Shown: positions 46,847 to 59,171, counted from the first letter of the stretch. The stretch is 64,000 nt of DNA from Blattamonas nauphoetae (GCA_033064195.1 JARBJD010000019.1:186001-250000); one strand, 5' to 3'. The notes: generated by a model from the letters alone, not told the origin. Made by a program: numbers and translations.

Positions 46847-49770
46847 ATGTCAGATTCTGACTCTGTCACACCAATCCATATCGTCAATATCATCGATTCC
46901 AGTCCAAATATCCCGGTTTTTTCCTCACTTTCTCAAATCATTTCTCATTTCTTTGAACAGATTACATCTGTCCTTTCCATCTCACCAGCGCAGATCGTTC
47001 TTGGTTCGGCAGATAATACGTTTACAGCTTTTTTCCAAATATTGCTTCAGAATTCGTCTATGGGTGAATAGGCCTGAATTTGGCAAAGAATTTCGCCTTG
47101 CAGCCACGTTTACAGGCCACACAGACTTCATCACAGCACTCACATTCATCCCATCCTCGAAAGAATACCGAGATGGAATCATTGTTTCTGGATCAATGAA
47201 TGGTGAAGTATCAATTTTTTATTTCTGTCATTTGATTCAGCTCTTCTGCTGGGATGTCATGACAACATCACTGATCGACAAAATTGATGGCCATAATGAC
47301 ATGATCTCGACCCTAAAATACGTTCCAGAAGTGGATATCATGTATTCGGTCAGTCATGATGGGACAATCTGCACATGGAAGAACCGCCAACTCCTTCGAA
47401 GACTCTTCCATCCAACGTCATTCGCTCATCGCTTCGTCTTGATGACCGTGGAGCCAGAATGCTTTATCACATGTATGAGCATTTTTTTGTTATGGTTAAA
47501 GGTTCAAACTCGTCACAACTGGAGATTTGGAAAAATGGACGATGTGTTGAAGCGGCTCTACCAAATATCGTTCCATGCAGCATCGCCAAAATCACAGACA
47601 CTATCGTAAATGTTGCAAGTCCTCAATTGTTTCGTTCTTCTTTCTGATTCTTCTCCAGACAATTGACGTTCATCAACTTGGAAACATCCACCCAGTCGAG
47701 CCCTGGGCCTGCAACAAGCGGCATGAACACCCAATTTACCTTCCTCTGCCCTCATTCTATCGCCTTTATTGATGACATTGACAGTATTGGTCACATAACC
47801 GTGGATATCATAGATGGAGTGTATCACCCCCGAATCGCTGTGTTAAAGACCACGTCAAAACCAACGTGCATTGACAGAGTGGATGTTTGCCAGTTTTAAG
47901 ATTCATGTTTGTCCAGGACAACGAAAGTGTCTGCGGATGTGTTGACGGTCGTGCATACATTCACGGGGAGAACAAAGATCATTGGATGACTGACCACCGA
48001 CTTGTTTCGTACCACAAACAGATGATCAGGTTTGTTTCATTTTCTTCTCTTTGATCGGTACTACAGTCACCCACAATTGAACATTGCCGACAAGCTCCCA
48101 ACACTTGAGAGCCTCCCTCCATCAACATACCATTCATTTCGAAGATATCAGAACCTCCATCGTCCTATGCTTGCAATCTTTCATGAAAAGTGGATACCTG
48201 TTGGCCGAACAACGACTATTGATTTGCACGGCTCATGGCTGCACAAGCACGTTAAAAATTTCAACGACTTTCATCTTTCAAAGGAGGAGCTCGAGGCGAG
48301 TCAAGGTGGACAGAGAAAAATCACGATCGATGGTCAGAAGTGGGATCGAGAAGTTGTGGTCAAAACTGCAGAAGGAACGACAATCAGGTATATCTATCAG
48401 CTTTTTCTCTCATCCCATATTAATGTAATTCTAGATTTGGTATTAACATTGAAGACAACGCCTATAAACGTGCGAGGGAGGTGGTCGAACAGTTCCACTT
48501 CTCCGAATCTCATCTTCAGGAAGTTGTGAGGATGATCAATTACCACCGAGATGAGTTAGACGATTCAGGAGTCACCCCATCCACGCCAGTCGTCAAACAA
48601 TCAAAGCAATCACCATTCGACAAAACGAAGCTCCCGACTGTGTCCATCCTTCCTGATATCAACACCATCCTTCCAGTGATTCCATATTCAACAGTTCCAA
48701 AGATTGATCCCTTTATAGGTCGTCTTAAGGAGTTCAGCACCCAAATCGGAGGAAAGGTTAATTTCATCCTTCTTTACTCTCCTTCCCAGTATGCACTCAC
48801 ACCCGCAGAACTTACCGTCATTACCAAGTTCCTCCAGTCATTTAAAGATGCTGGGTCCAACTTCTCGACGATCGGAGCACCTTCGACGTTCGACACCATT
48901 TTCACGTCGAAACTTGCTTATTGGCCAGCAGACAAAGTGTTCCCTGTCATCAACTTGCTCTCAATTGCTGTTCTCTCGACTGGACTCGCCAAACGACTTG
49001 GGAATAATGTATGCTCGTCATTCTCTTTTCTCACCTCGTCTCTCGTCTCACATTTCTCCTCCCTCGTCAGACGTTGATGTTGAAGTTGGTCATCCCTGTG
49101 CTTTTCATCCGTTCATTTGACACCTCACACATTCTGAACGTTCGAATGGGAATGATGCTTCTGAACAACCTTCTTTTCACTCTTTTCACCAAAGACATTA
49201 TCTTCAGTCACCTCCCCACTGTATATTTCCCTCTTTTTGTCCAAATATCCTCTTTTCTCTCTTATTCAGCTTCTCCCAAAAGTTCTGAACATTGTGAACC
49301 AAACGCAGGACCAATCAGTCACCCATCATCCTTTCATCACCAGCGCTGTTCTCACCTTCATTCACAAGTCTGCTCTTCATTTTCTGACCCTTAATTTCAT
49401 CTCTCTCGTGAATTATCACCAGCCTTCTCAAAGTTGCCCAAAACTACACAATCAGCCTAATGTCCCACTCTCTCTTCATTGCCTCGATTCTTCTCCGCAT
49501 CGCAACCATCGTGAAGGACGAGGACATTGATGGCTGCATGGATCTGCTCCACTCGTTCATTCTTCTTGTCTGCCTCTTCTCTCTCTAATCAGTCTGATTT
49601 CAGATCCAGGACCCAAAAATCAAGCCAATGTTGATCACAAACCTTGATCTGTCACCGTTCATTGCTCGCTTTACTGATAAGTCAAGGGCTCGCCAATTTG
49701 GCACCAATCAACAGCATTCGCTATGGGATTACGCTTCGTATTTGTCGTATTCTTACACACACGACTAGAA
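46847..49770 (+). CDS. Doa1/Ufd3/PLAA-like protein (WD40 plus PFU/PUL-like regions)
   Basis: A multi-exon gene with introns of about 30-60 nt. WD40 blades: IVLGSADNTIRLWVNRPE (spliced), ATFTGHTDFITALTFIPS then GIIVSGSMNGELFCWDV, KIDGHNDMISTLKYVPEVD then DGTICTWK, ECFITCSNSSQLEIWKNG. After the propeller, DREVVVKTAEGTTIR joins FGINIEDNAYKRAREVVEQF, the pattern of a PFU domain (ubiquitin binding). The region FIGRLKEFSTQIGGKVNFI to AYWPADKVFPVINLLSIAVL and onward is PUL-like (armadillo, binds Cdc48/p97). In yeast and animals Doa1/PLAA links ubiquitin to Cdc48 in protein turnover. Start at 46847 (MSDSDSVTP) is the second of two ATGs. I could not settle all exon joins between 47.6 and 48.1 kb or near the 3' end. 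Confidence 0.7.
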
Positions 49771-49875
49771 AGCAATACTTTCACTTGCCATTTCCTCACT
49801 TATTCTCTCCGTGTTTTCTGTTTCGAAAGTCGCAAATCTTTTATTGTGGGTTGCCTCGTCGATCCAGCTGTATTT

Positions 49876-51604
49876 ATGACGCAAGGAACGGATATATTCC
49901 TCCGCAATGTTCCGTCGTCATGTACCATAACAGCAATTACTGCAAAACTTGAGGATATTGCCGGTCCTGGTTGTGTCAGATCCCACATCCAACATCGGTC
50001 AAACAAGTCCACTGAAGGTGGCACTCAATATCATCACTATCAGATAACAATTGACACACCGGAACACGGTTTGTAGTCTTACATATTTGCTATTATCATC
50101 TCATTCTTTAACTTTCTCTCATCGTTTCAATTCTAACATTCATACATCAGCCAAAGAAATTCTTTACTCTGAACGTATTTCATTCGGAGCTATCTCAATT
50201 CCTATCTTGGAGTATAAAAGCCTCAATGAAATTCGAAAACCACCAATGACCACATCGGTCAACATCATCCCTGTTACTCCACTCTCCCTCCAAACTATTC
50301 TCCATGACAATACACTAAATCCTTTCATCACTAAAATCTCTCTTGCTACAAACGATCGTCCGTGTATGTTCTTTGCTTTGGTTTGACATCTTACAGTCAC
50401 CCTCCAATTCTATCGCAATCAAGGAATCGATGACTTTTTAAGGTTCTATGCAGGCCGACAAGTTGCAGACACATTCCCGCAAGTCTCTCGGAGAGACGAT
50501 CCAGTGTATGCAGGAACAGAACTCCACGAAATGTATCCCCACAAGACTCTCTTCGTTGCTGGCTTCCCCTCCACGACAAACGCAATCCAACTCTTCAAAC
50601 ATTTTATGGGATACAATGTAACTTGTGTATCTCTTCGAAAAAACACCGAAAAAGGAACTGCAACAGCATTCATCACACTCGAAAAAGAGGCATTCGTCTT
50701 CCATGCCGCCCAAGATCCAAACCTCCAATGTTTCATGAGCCCAACTCCTAATCTCACTATCACCCAATTTATCCCCAAAGACCGCTCAGGCCAGTCAAAC
50801 TTCGCCAGACAGCAGATGAATGGCGCTTATCCAATGATGCCTTACCAGAACCCACCACCGCCTGGATATGGCATGCCGATGTATGACCAGAATGGGATGA
50901 TGCCGTATGGCGATCCAAATGTCATGATGCCTTCGTATATGAACGGATACGGAAATATGATGCCACAAGCACAGCCACAAATGATGAATCAAGGCGGGTA
51001 TCCAAACCAGCAAATGGCATACCAAAACATGCCCCCTCAACAAATGAGTCAGATGGGGCCGATGATGCCAATGCAAATGAACCAATACCCACCACAACAG
51101 ATCCCCCAACCCATGCCACAAATGCCGTACCAGATGTCACAAATGAATATGAGCCAACCTCCTCCACAGCACATGTCACAACAACCAATGATGATGCCCC
51201 AAATGCCACCTCAACAGCAGCAGATCTCGCCCACTCAACAAATGTACCAGCAGCAACCACCTCAACAGCGACCCTATCCTAACTCACTCGATATGCAGCA
51301 AGGCTATCAACAGTACTCCAACCAGCCACTGCCCCAGAATATGTCTCATCAGAGCAGAAACACACTAAGAATCGAGCCATTCAATCTCAATGAACTGTCT
51401 GGAACAGAAGACGACCGAAGACAACAAATCGGGAACTATATCTACTCCTGCGTCGAGTCTCCGTATGGCGAAGATATGGCATCGAAGATTACTGGCCTGA
51501 TCCTCATGCTGGAATTCCCACACTTGTTGCAGGTGGTGAGTCAGCCCGAGCTGCTTCAGCAGAAGATTGATGAAGGATATCAACTGCTGAAGGACAAACA
51601 TTGA
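49876..51604 (+). CDS. Poly(A)-binding-like protein with RRM-like regions and a C-terminal MLLE domain
   Basis: Three exons (49876-50068, 50151-50363, 50397-51604), introns of 82 and 33 nt, total 537 codons. RRM-like segments begin at TDIFLRNVPSSC, VNIIPVTPLSLQTILHD and KTLFVAGFPSTTNAIQLFKH. The RNP1 strand of the last (GTATAFITL) lacks the usual aromatics. A Met/Pro/Gln-rich linker of 200 residues follows (PQMPYQMSQMNM and similar). The C-terminal 65 residues contain YSCVESPYGEDMASKITGLI then LMLEFPHLLQVV, a clear MLLE/PABC domain, which binds PAM2 peptides in translation and deadenylation factors. The N-terminal half is highly diverged from usual four-RRM PABPs. Confidence 0.8.
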
Positions 51605-51787
51605 CTATTCACATCCTCTTCTTCAGATAGCCCTTTATTTCGCGGGAATATGTTCTTTTTCATTACACCAGTTTTCGCAGCTGTCCATGTCTATGCTCGT
51701 TTGTCAACGAGATTTTCAGTTATTCTTCGACTTTCATTTCTCTTTGAGAACTATTGTCACGTTATTTCAGAAAATCGTCATTTCAGC

Positions 51788-53530
51788 CAGATCGAGCCAA
51801 CACAAAAGAAAGAGTGATGAGCGGGAAAGCAATTGAGCAAAAAGAACAATGGAATATGCAGTATTCCGCCAGTCTCTCAGACAGATGCTCACTGAGTACA
51901 ACACGGTCTGTCGGGTGGGAGCGAATGTCTTTTGTTCAAAATCCACGATTTCTTCAGTTTTGTTCAAATCAAGAAAATTGTTGCATTTTCACGATAATTG
52001 GTCTGTTCATGCTTTCCAGATGAAGACAAGGCTGGAGGAGGTCGAGCAGAAGGTCAAAAAGAACGAAGAAGAATCCAAAGTGGTATGCCCTTCCTCTTCT
52101 CTTTCATGGCGATCCCGACGATTGTGTTTCGTTCCCGTCCACATGCGAGCAGGATGTGTTCGAAGGCGAAGGGATCAGTCGCGACGAACACGAGAAACTG
52201 AGGGAAGAGCTCCATCTCAAGTCCTTCATGCTGGAATCCACACAGCGGACACTGGGGAAGGGTGTGTGAGGCGGGACTGGTCGATCTGTGTTGTTGTGAT
52301 TTCTGATCCTGCATCGTTCTTCTTTTCACAATTTGTCATTTCGGTGCTTCCTCCTCATCTCTCGTGTTTGTCGTGCAGAGACGGAGGCACTCAAGAAGAC
52401 AGTGAGCATGCTGCAGTCCACCGTTTTGGAGAAGAACAGGAGGATCGGCGATCTCGAAGTGTGTTTCATTCGTTCGTCCTTTCTCCCGTTCGACACACTT
52501 GTTTCTGTCTCTCTTTGCGATTTGGGATGGTTGGAGTGTGTGAGCATTTGGGCAAGAGCAGCGATTCCTTCATTCCGTTCCTCATTCTCTCTTCGTTCGT
52601 TTTCAGACTGAACTCGGCAATTCCACGTCCAACGAGACTCGACTCCGACAAACCGTGTCGGCGATGGAAGAGCAGGCGCGTGCTGTTTTGGACGAGATCT
52701 CGCATCTGCGGAGGCGGGCGGAAGATGTGGAGAAGAAAGTGGACAATCACGAGGGAGAAGTGCGTGGCGTGGTGGAGAAGGAGGTGTGGCTGCGTCGCCG
52801 GCTGAGTGAAGAGGAGGAGCGACGGCACGAGCTGGAGAAGGACGCCGAAGCGAAGAGGGAAGAGCTGAAGCGAGTGGTGGCTGAACTCAATCGCGAACGA
52901 GCTGAAAAGGAGGTTTGCTTCAGTGACGGTCTGGCGAGCTCGCTGCGTGCCTGTTTTGTGTTGCATTCTTCGTTCTCGCTTTCGATTGGGTGTCATTCTT
53001 GCCTTTCTGTTTCGCTTCGCGTTTTGTTCTTCCTCATCCTCTGATCTCCCTCCCTCCCTTCCCACTTCCCTCGCAGAGTGTCCTCGTCACCCTTCGGGGA
53101 TTGGAGCACTCCCACACCGTGCTCAAGGAGAGAGTGGAGCGAGACGAGCGTCGAGAGCGAGAAAGGGAAGAGCAGCGAGACGAGCGGTGGATGCGACTGG
53201 AAGACTCGATTCTCCGTCTCCAGCACGTCAAAGTGTGTTCTCTCTTTTTCCTTCGTCGTCTGTTCCCATCCTCGCTCTTCTTTCCCTCGTTCTTGATTCT
53301 CTTCTTCTTTCCTTCTTCATTGTCCTGCTTGCCCTGACATTCTTGATTGTTCGCTCTCTTTCTTCTTCCAGCCGGTATGCTCAGATCCCGTGTCGTTGGA
53401 ACGAAGTGGGATGCTGTCAGAAGACGCGTCAGCAATTCTTCTTCGTTTTGCCTCTTCGTTCTTGCTTCATTCTGAACCATGATTCGTTCTTCTTCTTTTC
53501 ATTTCATGTCTGAATCGATTAGAGTTCGTT
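51788..53530 (+). repeat. Inverted duplication, left arm
   Basis: About 1.74 kb, nearly identical to the reverse complement of 57435-59171, introns included. It contains the whole seven-exon coiled-coil gene. The arms enclose 3.9 kb with two unrelated genes. Confidence 0.9.
51849..53482 (+). CDS. 292-aa coiled-coil protein, copy 1
   Basis: Seven exons with consistent phases: 51849-51905, 52020-52079, 52153-52261, 52379-52458, 52607-52912, 53077-53232, 53372-53482. The product starts MEYAVFRQSLRQMLTEYNT and is almost entirely one coiled coil (MKTRLEEVEQKVKKNEEESK, TEALKKTVSMLQSTVLEKN, SAMEEQARAVLDEISHLRR, ERRHELEKDAEAKREELKR). It ends with a non-coil tail, SILRLQHVK then PVCSDPVSLERSGMLSEDAS. 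No family is recognised; it could be cytoskeletal. In copy 2 the open frame extends further upstream. Here a TGA replaces TGG nine codons before this ATG, so copy 1 must start at 51849. Confidence 0.75.
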
Positions 53531-53614
53531 CTTCTCATTTTAAAATCTTCTAAAGATCCAATTGAAACCCATAGAAAGGAAGCTTTCATCTGGTCTTCAT
53601 CCCAATCACTTTCT

Positions 53615-54526
53615 ATGAAAGTTGTAATTATGTACTTCTCGAACACTGGGTCGACATTGTTCATGTCGAAAAGGATTCAGACAGCTCTGGAGTCTGCAAA
53701 CCATTCTGTGGTCCTCCACGATGGTTTCGCTATTTTGAAACAATACACGGCCAATGGAACTTCAACACACACACCCTTACTTGTCCAGTATCACAACGAC
53801 CTTCGTGATGCTGATGTCGTTGGATTAGGATGTTATGTGTCAAAACGGACAATCCCCTCAGGAACTGCCAAGCTATTCACAGAAAAAGCAACTCCTAGCG
53901 CATTGTTTGCGAATATGAAGTTGTACTTCTCATTTGCGAGCTTTGGAAGCTTTCAGGTAACACCATGCGAGTATTTAGCGACATATCTCTTCCAAAGAAA
54001 TGAACAAGCAAAATATCTTGGAAGCATTGAATTTATGGATCCAGAGAACCACATCCCTCTTCAAGCACCTCGTGGATCTATTGATGCTGTGAGGGATTCT
54101 GAACTCAAAAAACTCGAAGACTTTGGGGTGAATCTCTGTGAAAGACTCAACGGAGAATCCTTACCATCTATGCATCAAATTGTTACAGAAACAATTCATC
54201 CCGCGGACGAGACTCCAAAAGCTCCTCTTGGACCATTACAGATAAATCCTGAAAAGTGCGTTCACTGTTATAGATGCGTGGATCAATGTCCGTACAATGC
54301 CCTCCATCTCCCTGAGCCTGGATCAACGGTTAAACTTCCCGTGCATCATGTTGATGAATGTTACGGTTGTTCGCGTTGTTTCAATCTCTGTCCAGTCCGA
54401 GCTATCGAATTTCCATCGGTGAAATCCGAAAAGAGAGAACAATATTTTTGGGGGAAATCACACGAAAATTTGAAGGTTAATCCTCCTCCATCAAAGGAAG
54501 AAGTGCTAAGTCGCTTCAGAGATTAA
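53615..54526 (+). CDS. EFR1-type flavodoxin-ferredoxin fusion
   Basis: A single-exon gene of 303 aa, ATG at 53615. Residues 1-170 are a flavodoxin-like domain: MKVVIMYFSNTGSTLFMSK holds the FMN phosphate loop (SNTGST), and ADVVGLGCYVSKRTIPSGT the next strand and loop. Residues about 210-265 hold two complete 4Fe-4S binding motifs: CVHCYRCVDQCP and CYGCSRCFNLCP (C-x2-C-x2-C-x3-C-P). This order matches the EFR1 family ferredoxins of anaerobes. It should carry electrons between iron-sulfur and flavin partners in a low-oxygen metabolism. All eight Cys are present. No targeting peptide is evident, so it is probably cytosolic. It lacks introns, unlike its neighbours, which is compatible with acquisition from a prokaryote. 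It sits in the loop of the inverted duplication. Confidence 0.85.
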   Translation: MKVVIMYFSNTGSTLFMSKRIQTALESANHSVVLHDGFAILKQYTANGTSTHTPLLVQYHNDLRDADVVGLGCYVSKRTIPSGTAKLFTEKATPSALFANMKLYFSFASFGSFQVTPCEYLATYLFQRNEQAKYLGSIEFMDPENHIPLQAPRGSIDAVRDSELKKLEDFGVNLCERLNGESLPSMHQIVTETIHPADETPKAPLGPLQINPEKCVHCYRCVDQCPYNALHLPEPGSTVKLPVHHVDECYGCSRCFNLCPVRAIEFPSVKSEKREQYFWGKSHENLKVNPPPSKEEVLSRFRD

Positions 54527-54669
54527 TGAGTGCTTAAAAATTTCCGTTTTCCTAATTTCTGTTTTTTCAGCCCTTAACACTATTCATCATGATCCTCCTT
54601 TCGCCCGTTTCAAAAAATGACAAAATGATACAAACTGCAGCAAGAACAATGATAAAGAAAAACAAGATT

Positions 54670-57368
54670 CTACTTCCTGCGTTGTGAAGTGGCAGGAGTC
54701 GTCTGTTTCGTGTTGCGTGGTGTCTTCCCTCTGGCAGCGTATGTCGGCGAGCCACGACGAGCAGATTGTGCGCGATGCATCCGCCGCTCAGAATCTTTCC
54801 GCTTTTCCTCCTTCTCTCGATTCTGTCGACGCTCGTCTTCGAGTTGAAGTCTTCTGAGCTGCTCTTCTTCCTCCGCCTGTTCCGCTGCCCTCCTCTCCAT
54901 CTCTTCTCGTTTCGCCTCTTCCTCCTCTTCTTGTCGCAGTTTGTCGTTCAATTTCTGATCTTCTTCAATTTTGCGTCGTTTCTCCTCCACTCTTCGTCTC
55001 CATTCCCCATCACCCCACTCCTCATTCACATCATCGTCCACTCCCTCCACTCTCGCTCCCTTCCCCTCCAACACCATCTCAATCACCAACCCTGTCGACC
55101 CCAACCCACCCCGACGTGTCCTGCCCGTCCGCGGAGTCCGTTCGGCCTTCCCTCCTCTCCTCCGTCTCGGGGTCAGTCCCAACAAGCTTTCGAGACTGTC
55201 GCTGTCGGATTCCTTTTCTTCCATCTCTCGATTCGCTTGCAATTGTCGCATCTTCCCCATCCCACTTCCTCCCATCTTCACAACTTCCGACAACACACCT
55301 GCTCCCTCTCGCATTCTCCTTGCTCTCTCCTTTTCTCGCTTCTCCGCACGCACACGCTGTTCCTCTGCTTCCTGTTCCCTTTCTTCTCTCGTCTTCCGCT
55401 TCGGTGTTGTCGTTCTCATCTGACCATCCCTCTCCATCTCCTTTTTCGTCGCTTCCATCTGCCTCGCCAAGTCCTGCAGCTCCAAATGACGCCAGAGACC
55501 TTTCACAGCCACTGTTCGCGTGCGTTCTTTGTTTGTGTCGTATTTCAACACTTTTGGAGTAAATGTGCAATCCTTGAGCTCTTCGTATTCCCTTCTTCGT
55601 TTTTCTCGCTCCACAAATTCTTGTCTTCTCTTCTCGTCGGCCAGAAGATGTTCTATCCGTTCTGTCCATTGCGCTTCGCTTGCTGTTCGTGGCCTCTTCG
55701 TGTTTGGTGTGAAGGTGTGTTGTGAAGCGAATTCTTTGTCCATCTTTGCTTGTGCCTTGTCCATAGCTTGTCTGTGCTGTGTATCTTCGATAAGATCCTT
55801 CAATGTTCGATCTTTCATCGTCTCACGTGTGTGACGTGTGATTTTGGGTGTAGCAGATCGTCTTTTCTGCTCCTCTTCTCTTTCCCTCCGTTCTTTCTCT
55901 TCCATCCTTCTGCGAACATCATCCTCAGCCAATCGTTGGATAGTTGACTGGGTTTGTTGCTTACTAATCTTTCGGGTCCGCAATTCGTCTGAATTTTCTG
56001 ACTCTTTTTCGGCTTCGATTTGTGATGTAAGAATTGCTTTTCTTTGAAGTTTCATCTCATTATATGTCTCTTGTCGCTTCAAAAAGTCCGAATTTGAACC
56101 TTTGAAGAGGCCCGATGTTGCGGTTAGCTTGCGTGAGATGTTATTGATCTCCGGTTTGTGGGTGAGCTGATCATCGCTTTCCACGGTGATTTCATGAGAG
56201 AGTTGCTCCTTGGCACGACGAGATTTCTCCTAAATCGAGAAGAAAAATGAATTAAAGGACAGTTAGAAATACAGTTTCTTTTTCCATCCGAAGAATCACG
56301 TTGTCCTCTTGGAAGTCTTCTTTGAGTCGTGGAGCTGTTTCAACGAGTTTTTTGGAGTAAGGATTAATTTTGGGTTGAAAATGAGACTTTGGTAGTTCGT
56401 GCTTGATCCTCAGTTGATTGATTTTCTCCATTTTCTCTCGTTGGAGCTGCTCCGCTCGGAGAGGAAGGGGAATCGAGGCTAAACCCAAAAGACAATGGCA
56501 AAACAGAAGATGAATGATTGAAAGGCGTGAGAAGACAATAAGAAAACAAAAAAAAAGTGTTTAACAATGAATGAATGGAGATGATCTAACACTCTTCGGT
56601 AGAATGGAGAAAAGAGTAGGAAGCAAACACATACAGGAATCGTCCTTATTCTCCGTTCCACCGAAGAACGATGGCGGAGTGGGGTTGATGTCTGGGTGAA
56701 ATGTGCAGTCGGGATTCTCATCAACTTCTGCTTGCTCGGCTTTTCGTTGTTCGTTTTCCTTTCGACGTTGTTCACGTTGTAGTGCATCTTCATACAAGCG
56801 ACGGTGGAAAGGGGTCGTCGATGTTATTGTGCTTGGCTATGCGATGAATAGAGGCAGAGATGTTTCCGATAGCCAGATAAATGAAACAAAAAGATGAATA
56901 ATGAGAGGGAGGGAGGATGTGAGGGAAGAATTTATCGAATAGAGAGAGAAAAATGAGATTGTGGAATTTTGAATGATCATCAGAAATCGGGTAGAAGCAA
57001 ACATTCACGTTTGGTGTGAAGGTGCACATGCTAAGCTCTTGGCGTTCTTCTTCCTCACGTTTCAGTCGGTTCGCTTCTTGTTGCTCCCTGATGTAGTTGA
57101 GCGAATCATACGGCTTGGGATTTCGTTCCTGTGAAGAAAGTGTTGAGGATTATTCGGAAGATATACTTGGCGAGATTTCGAAAGTTGGCGAGATCTATCG
57201 TTAATAGTGGGAGTGAATGTGTGCTGCTTCTGAAATTCATCTTCTTCTCGCTAAACGGTGAAAACAGATTAGGAATCGAGAAAGGCTTGAAACCTGTAAG
57301 TAACTCTGCCTGCTATACGATGTGAACTCTCGTTGATTGCGGTAGCGAGACGAACCAACGAGAGCCAT
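54670..57368 (-). CDS. Charged protein with repeated xFxPxIN modules
   Basis: A multi-exon gene starting at ATG 57368 (MALVGSSRYRNQREFTSYSR). Exons 57368-57294, 57250-57167, 57128-about 57010, then two short exons after longer introns, and the main exon from about 56230 to 54670. A short motif recurs at least seven times between charged helices: HTFTPTIN, CTFTPNP, CTFHPDINP, HFQPKINP, LTHKPEINN, HTFTPNTK and CTFTPKV. Between them lie Glu/Arg/Lys-rich helices (REEDEFQKQ, RRREYEELKD). The last 250 residues are a basic and acidic coiled coil with a Gly/Arg-rich stretch. I recall similar motifs in protist cytoskeletal and flagellar proteins, without a named family. It is convergent with the EFR1 gene. 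Confidence 0.7.
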
Positions 57369-57434
57369 CGACAATGAACAGAGTTGTGGGTAAGTTTCGA
57401 CACGATCTCCAGAAGAGTTGATAAAAACAAAAGC

Positions 57435-59171
57435 GAACTCAAATCAATTCAGACATGAAATGAAAAGAAGCAGAACGAATCATGGTTCAGAATGAAGCAA
57501 GAACGAGGAGGGAAAACGAAGAAGAATCGCTGACGCGTCTTCTGACAGCATCCCACATCGCTCGATCGACACGGGATCTGAGAATACAGGCTGGAAGAAG
57601 AAAGAGAGCGAACAATCAAGAACGTCAGGACAAGCAGGACAATGAAGAAGGAAGGAAGAAGAGAATCAGGAACGAAGGAAGGAGAGCGTCGATGGGAACA
57701 GACGACGAAGGAAAAAGAGAGAACACACTTTGACGTGCTGGAGACGGAGAATCGAGTCTTCCAGTCGCATCCACCGCTCGTCTCGCTGCTCTTCTCTTTC
57801 TCGCTCTCGACGCTCGTCTCGCTCCACTCTCTCCTTGAGCACGGTGTGGGAGTGCTCCAATCCCCGAAGTGTGACGAGGACACTCTGCGAGGGAAGTGGG
57901 AAGGGAGGGAGGGAGATCAGAGGATGAGGAAGAACAAAACGCGAAGCGAAACAGAAAGGCAAGAATGACACCCAATCGAAAGCGAGAACGAAGAATGCAA
58001 CACCAAAACAGACACGCAGCGAGCTCGCCAGACCGCGAATGAAGCAAACCTCCTTTTCAGCTCGTTCGCGATTGAGTTCAGCCAACACTCGCTTCAGCTC
58101 TTCCTTCTTCGCTTCGGCGTCCTTCTCCAGCTCGTGCCGTCGCTCCTCCTCTTCACTCAGCCGGCGACGCAGCCACACCTCCTTCTCCACCACGCCACGC
58201 ACTTCTCCCTCGTGATTGTCCACTTTCTTCTCCACATCTTCCGCCCGCCTCCGCAGATGCGAGATCTCGTCCAAAACAGCGCGGGCCTGCTCTTCCATCG
58301 CCGACACGGTTTGTCGGAGTCGAGTCTCGTTGGACGTGGAATTGCCGAGTTCAGTCTGAAAACGAACGAAGAGAGAATGAGGAACGGAATGAAGGAATCG
58401 CTGCTCTCGCCCAAATGCTCAGACACTCCAACCATCCCAAATCGCAAAGAGAGACAGAAACAAGTGTGTCGAACGGGAGAAAGGACGAACGAATGAAACA
58501 CACTTCGAGATCGCCGATCCTCCTGTTCTTCTCCAAAACGGTGGACTGCAGCATGCTCACTGTCTTCTTGAGTGCCTCCGTCTCTGCACGACAAACACGA
58601 GAGATGAGGAGGAAGCACCGAAATGACAAATTGTGAAAAGAAGAACGATGCAGGATCAGAAATCACAACAACAGAAATCGACCAGTCCCGCCTCACACAC
58701 CCTTCCCCAGTGTCCGCTGTGTGGATTCCAGCATGAAGGACTTGAGATGGAGCTCTTCCCTCAGTTTCTCGTGTTCGTCGCGACTGATCCCTTCGCCTTC
58801 GAACACATCCTGCTCGCATGTGGACGGGAACGAAACACAATCGTCGGGATCGCCATGAAAGAGAAGAGGAAGGGCATACCACTTTGGATTCTTCTTCGTT
58901 CTTTTTGACCTTCTGCTCGACCTCCTCCAGCCTTGTCTTCATCTGGAAAGCATGAACAGACCAATTATCGTGAAAGTGCAACGATTTTCTTGATTTGAAC
59001 AAAACTGGAGAAATGGCTAATTCTGAACAAAAGACATTCACTCCCACCCGACAGACCGTGTTGTACTCAGTGAGCATCTGTCTGAGAGACTGGCGGAATA
59101 CGGCATATTCCATTGTTCTTTTTGCCCAATTGCTTTCCCGCTCATCACTCTCTCTTTTGTGTTGGCTCGAT
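57435..59171 (-). repeat. Inverted duplication, right arm
   Basis: Reverse complement of 51788-53530 with scattered substitutions. The similarity ends just upstream of the coding start at GATCGAGCCAACACAAAAG and just after the stop at GAGTTCG. Confidence 0.9.
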
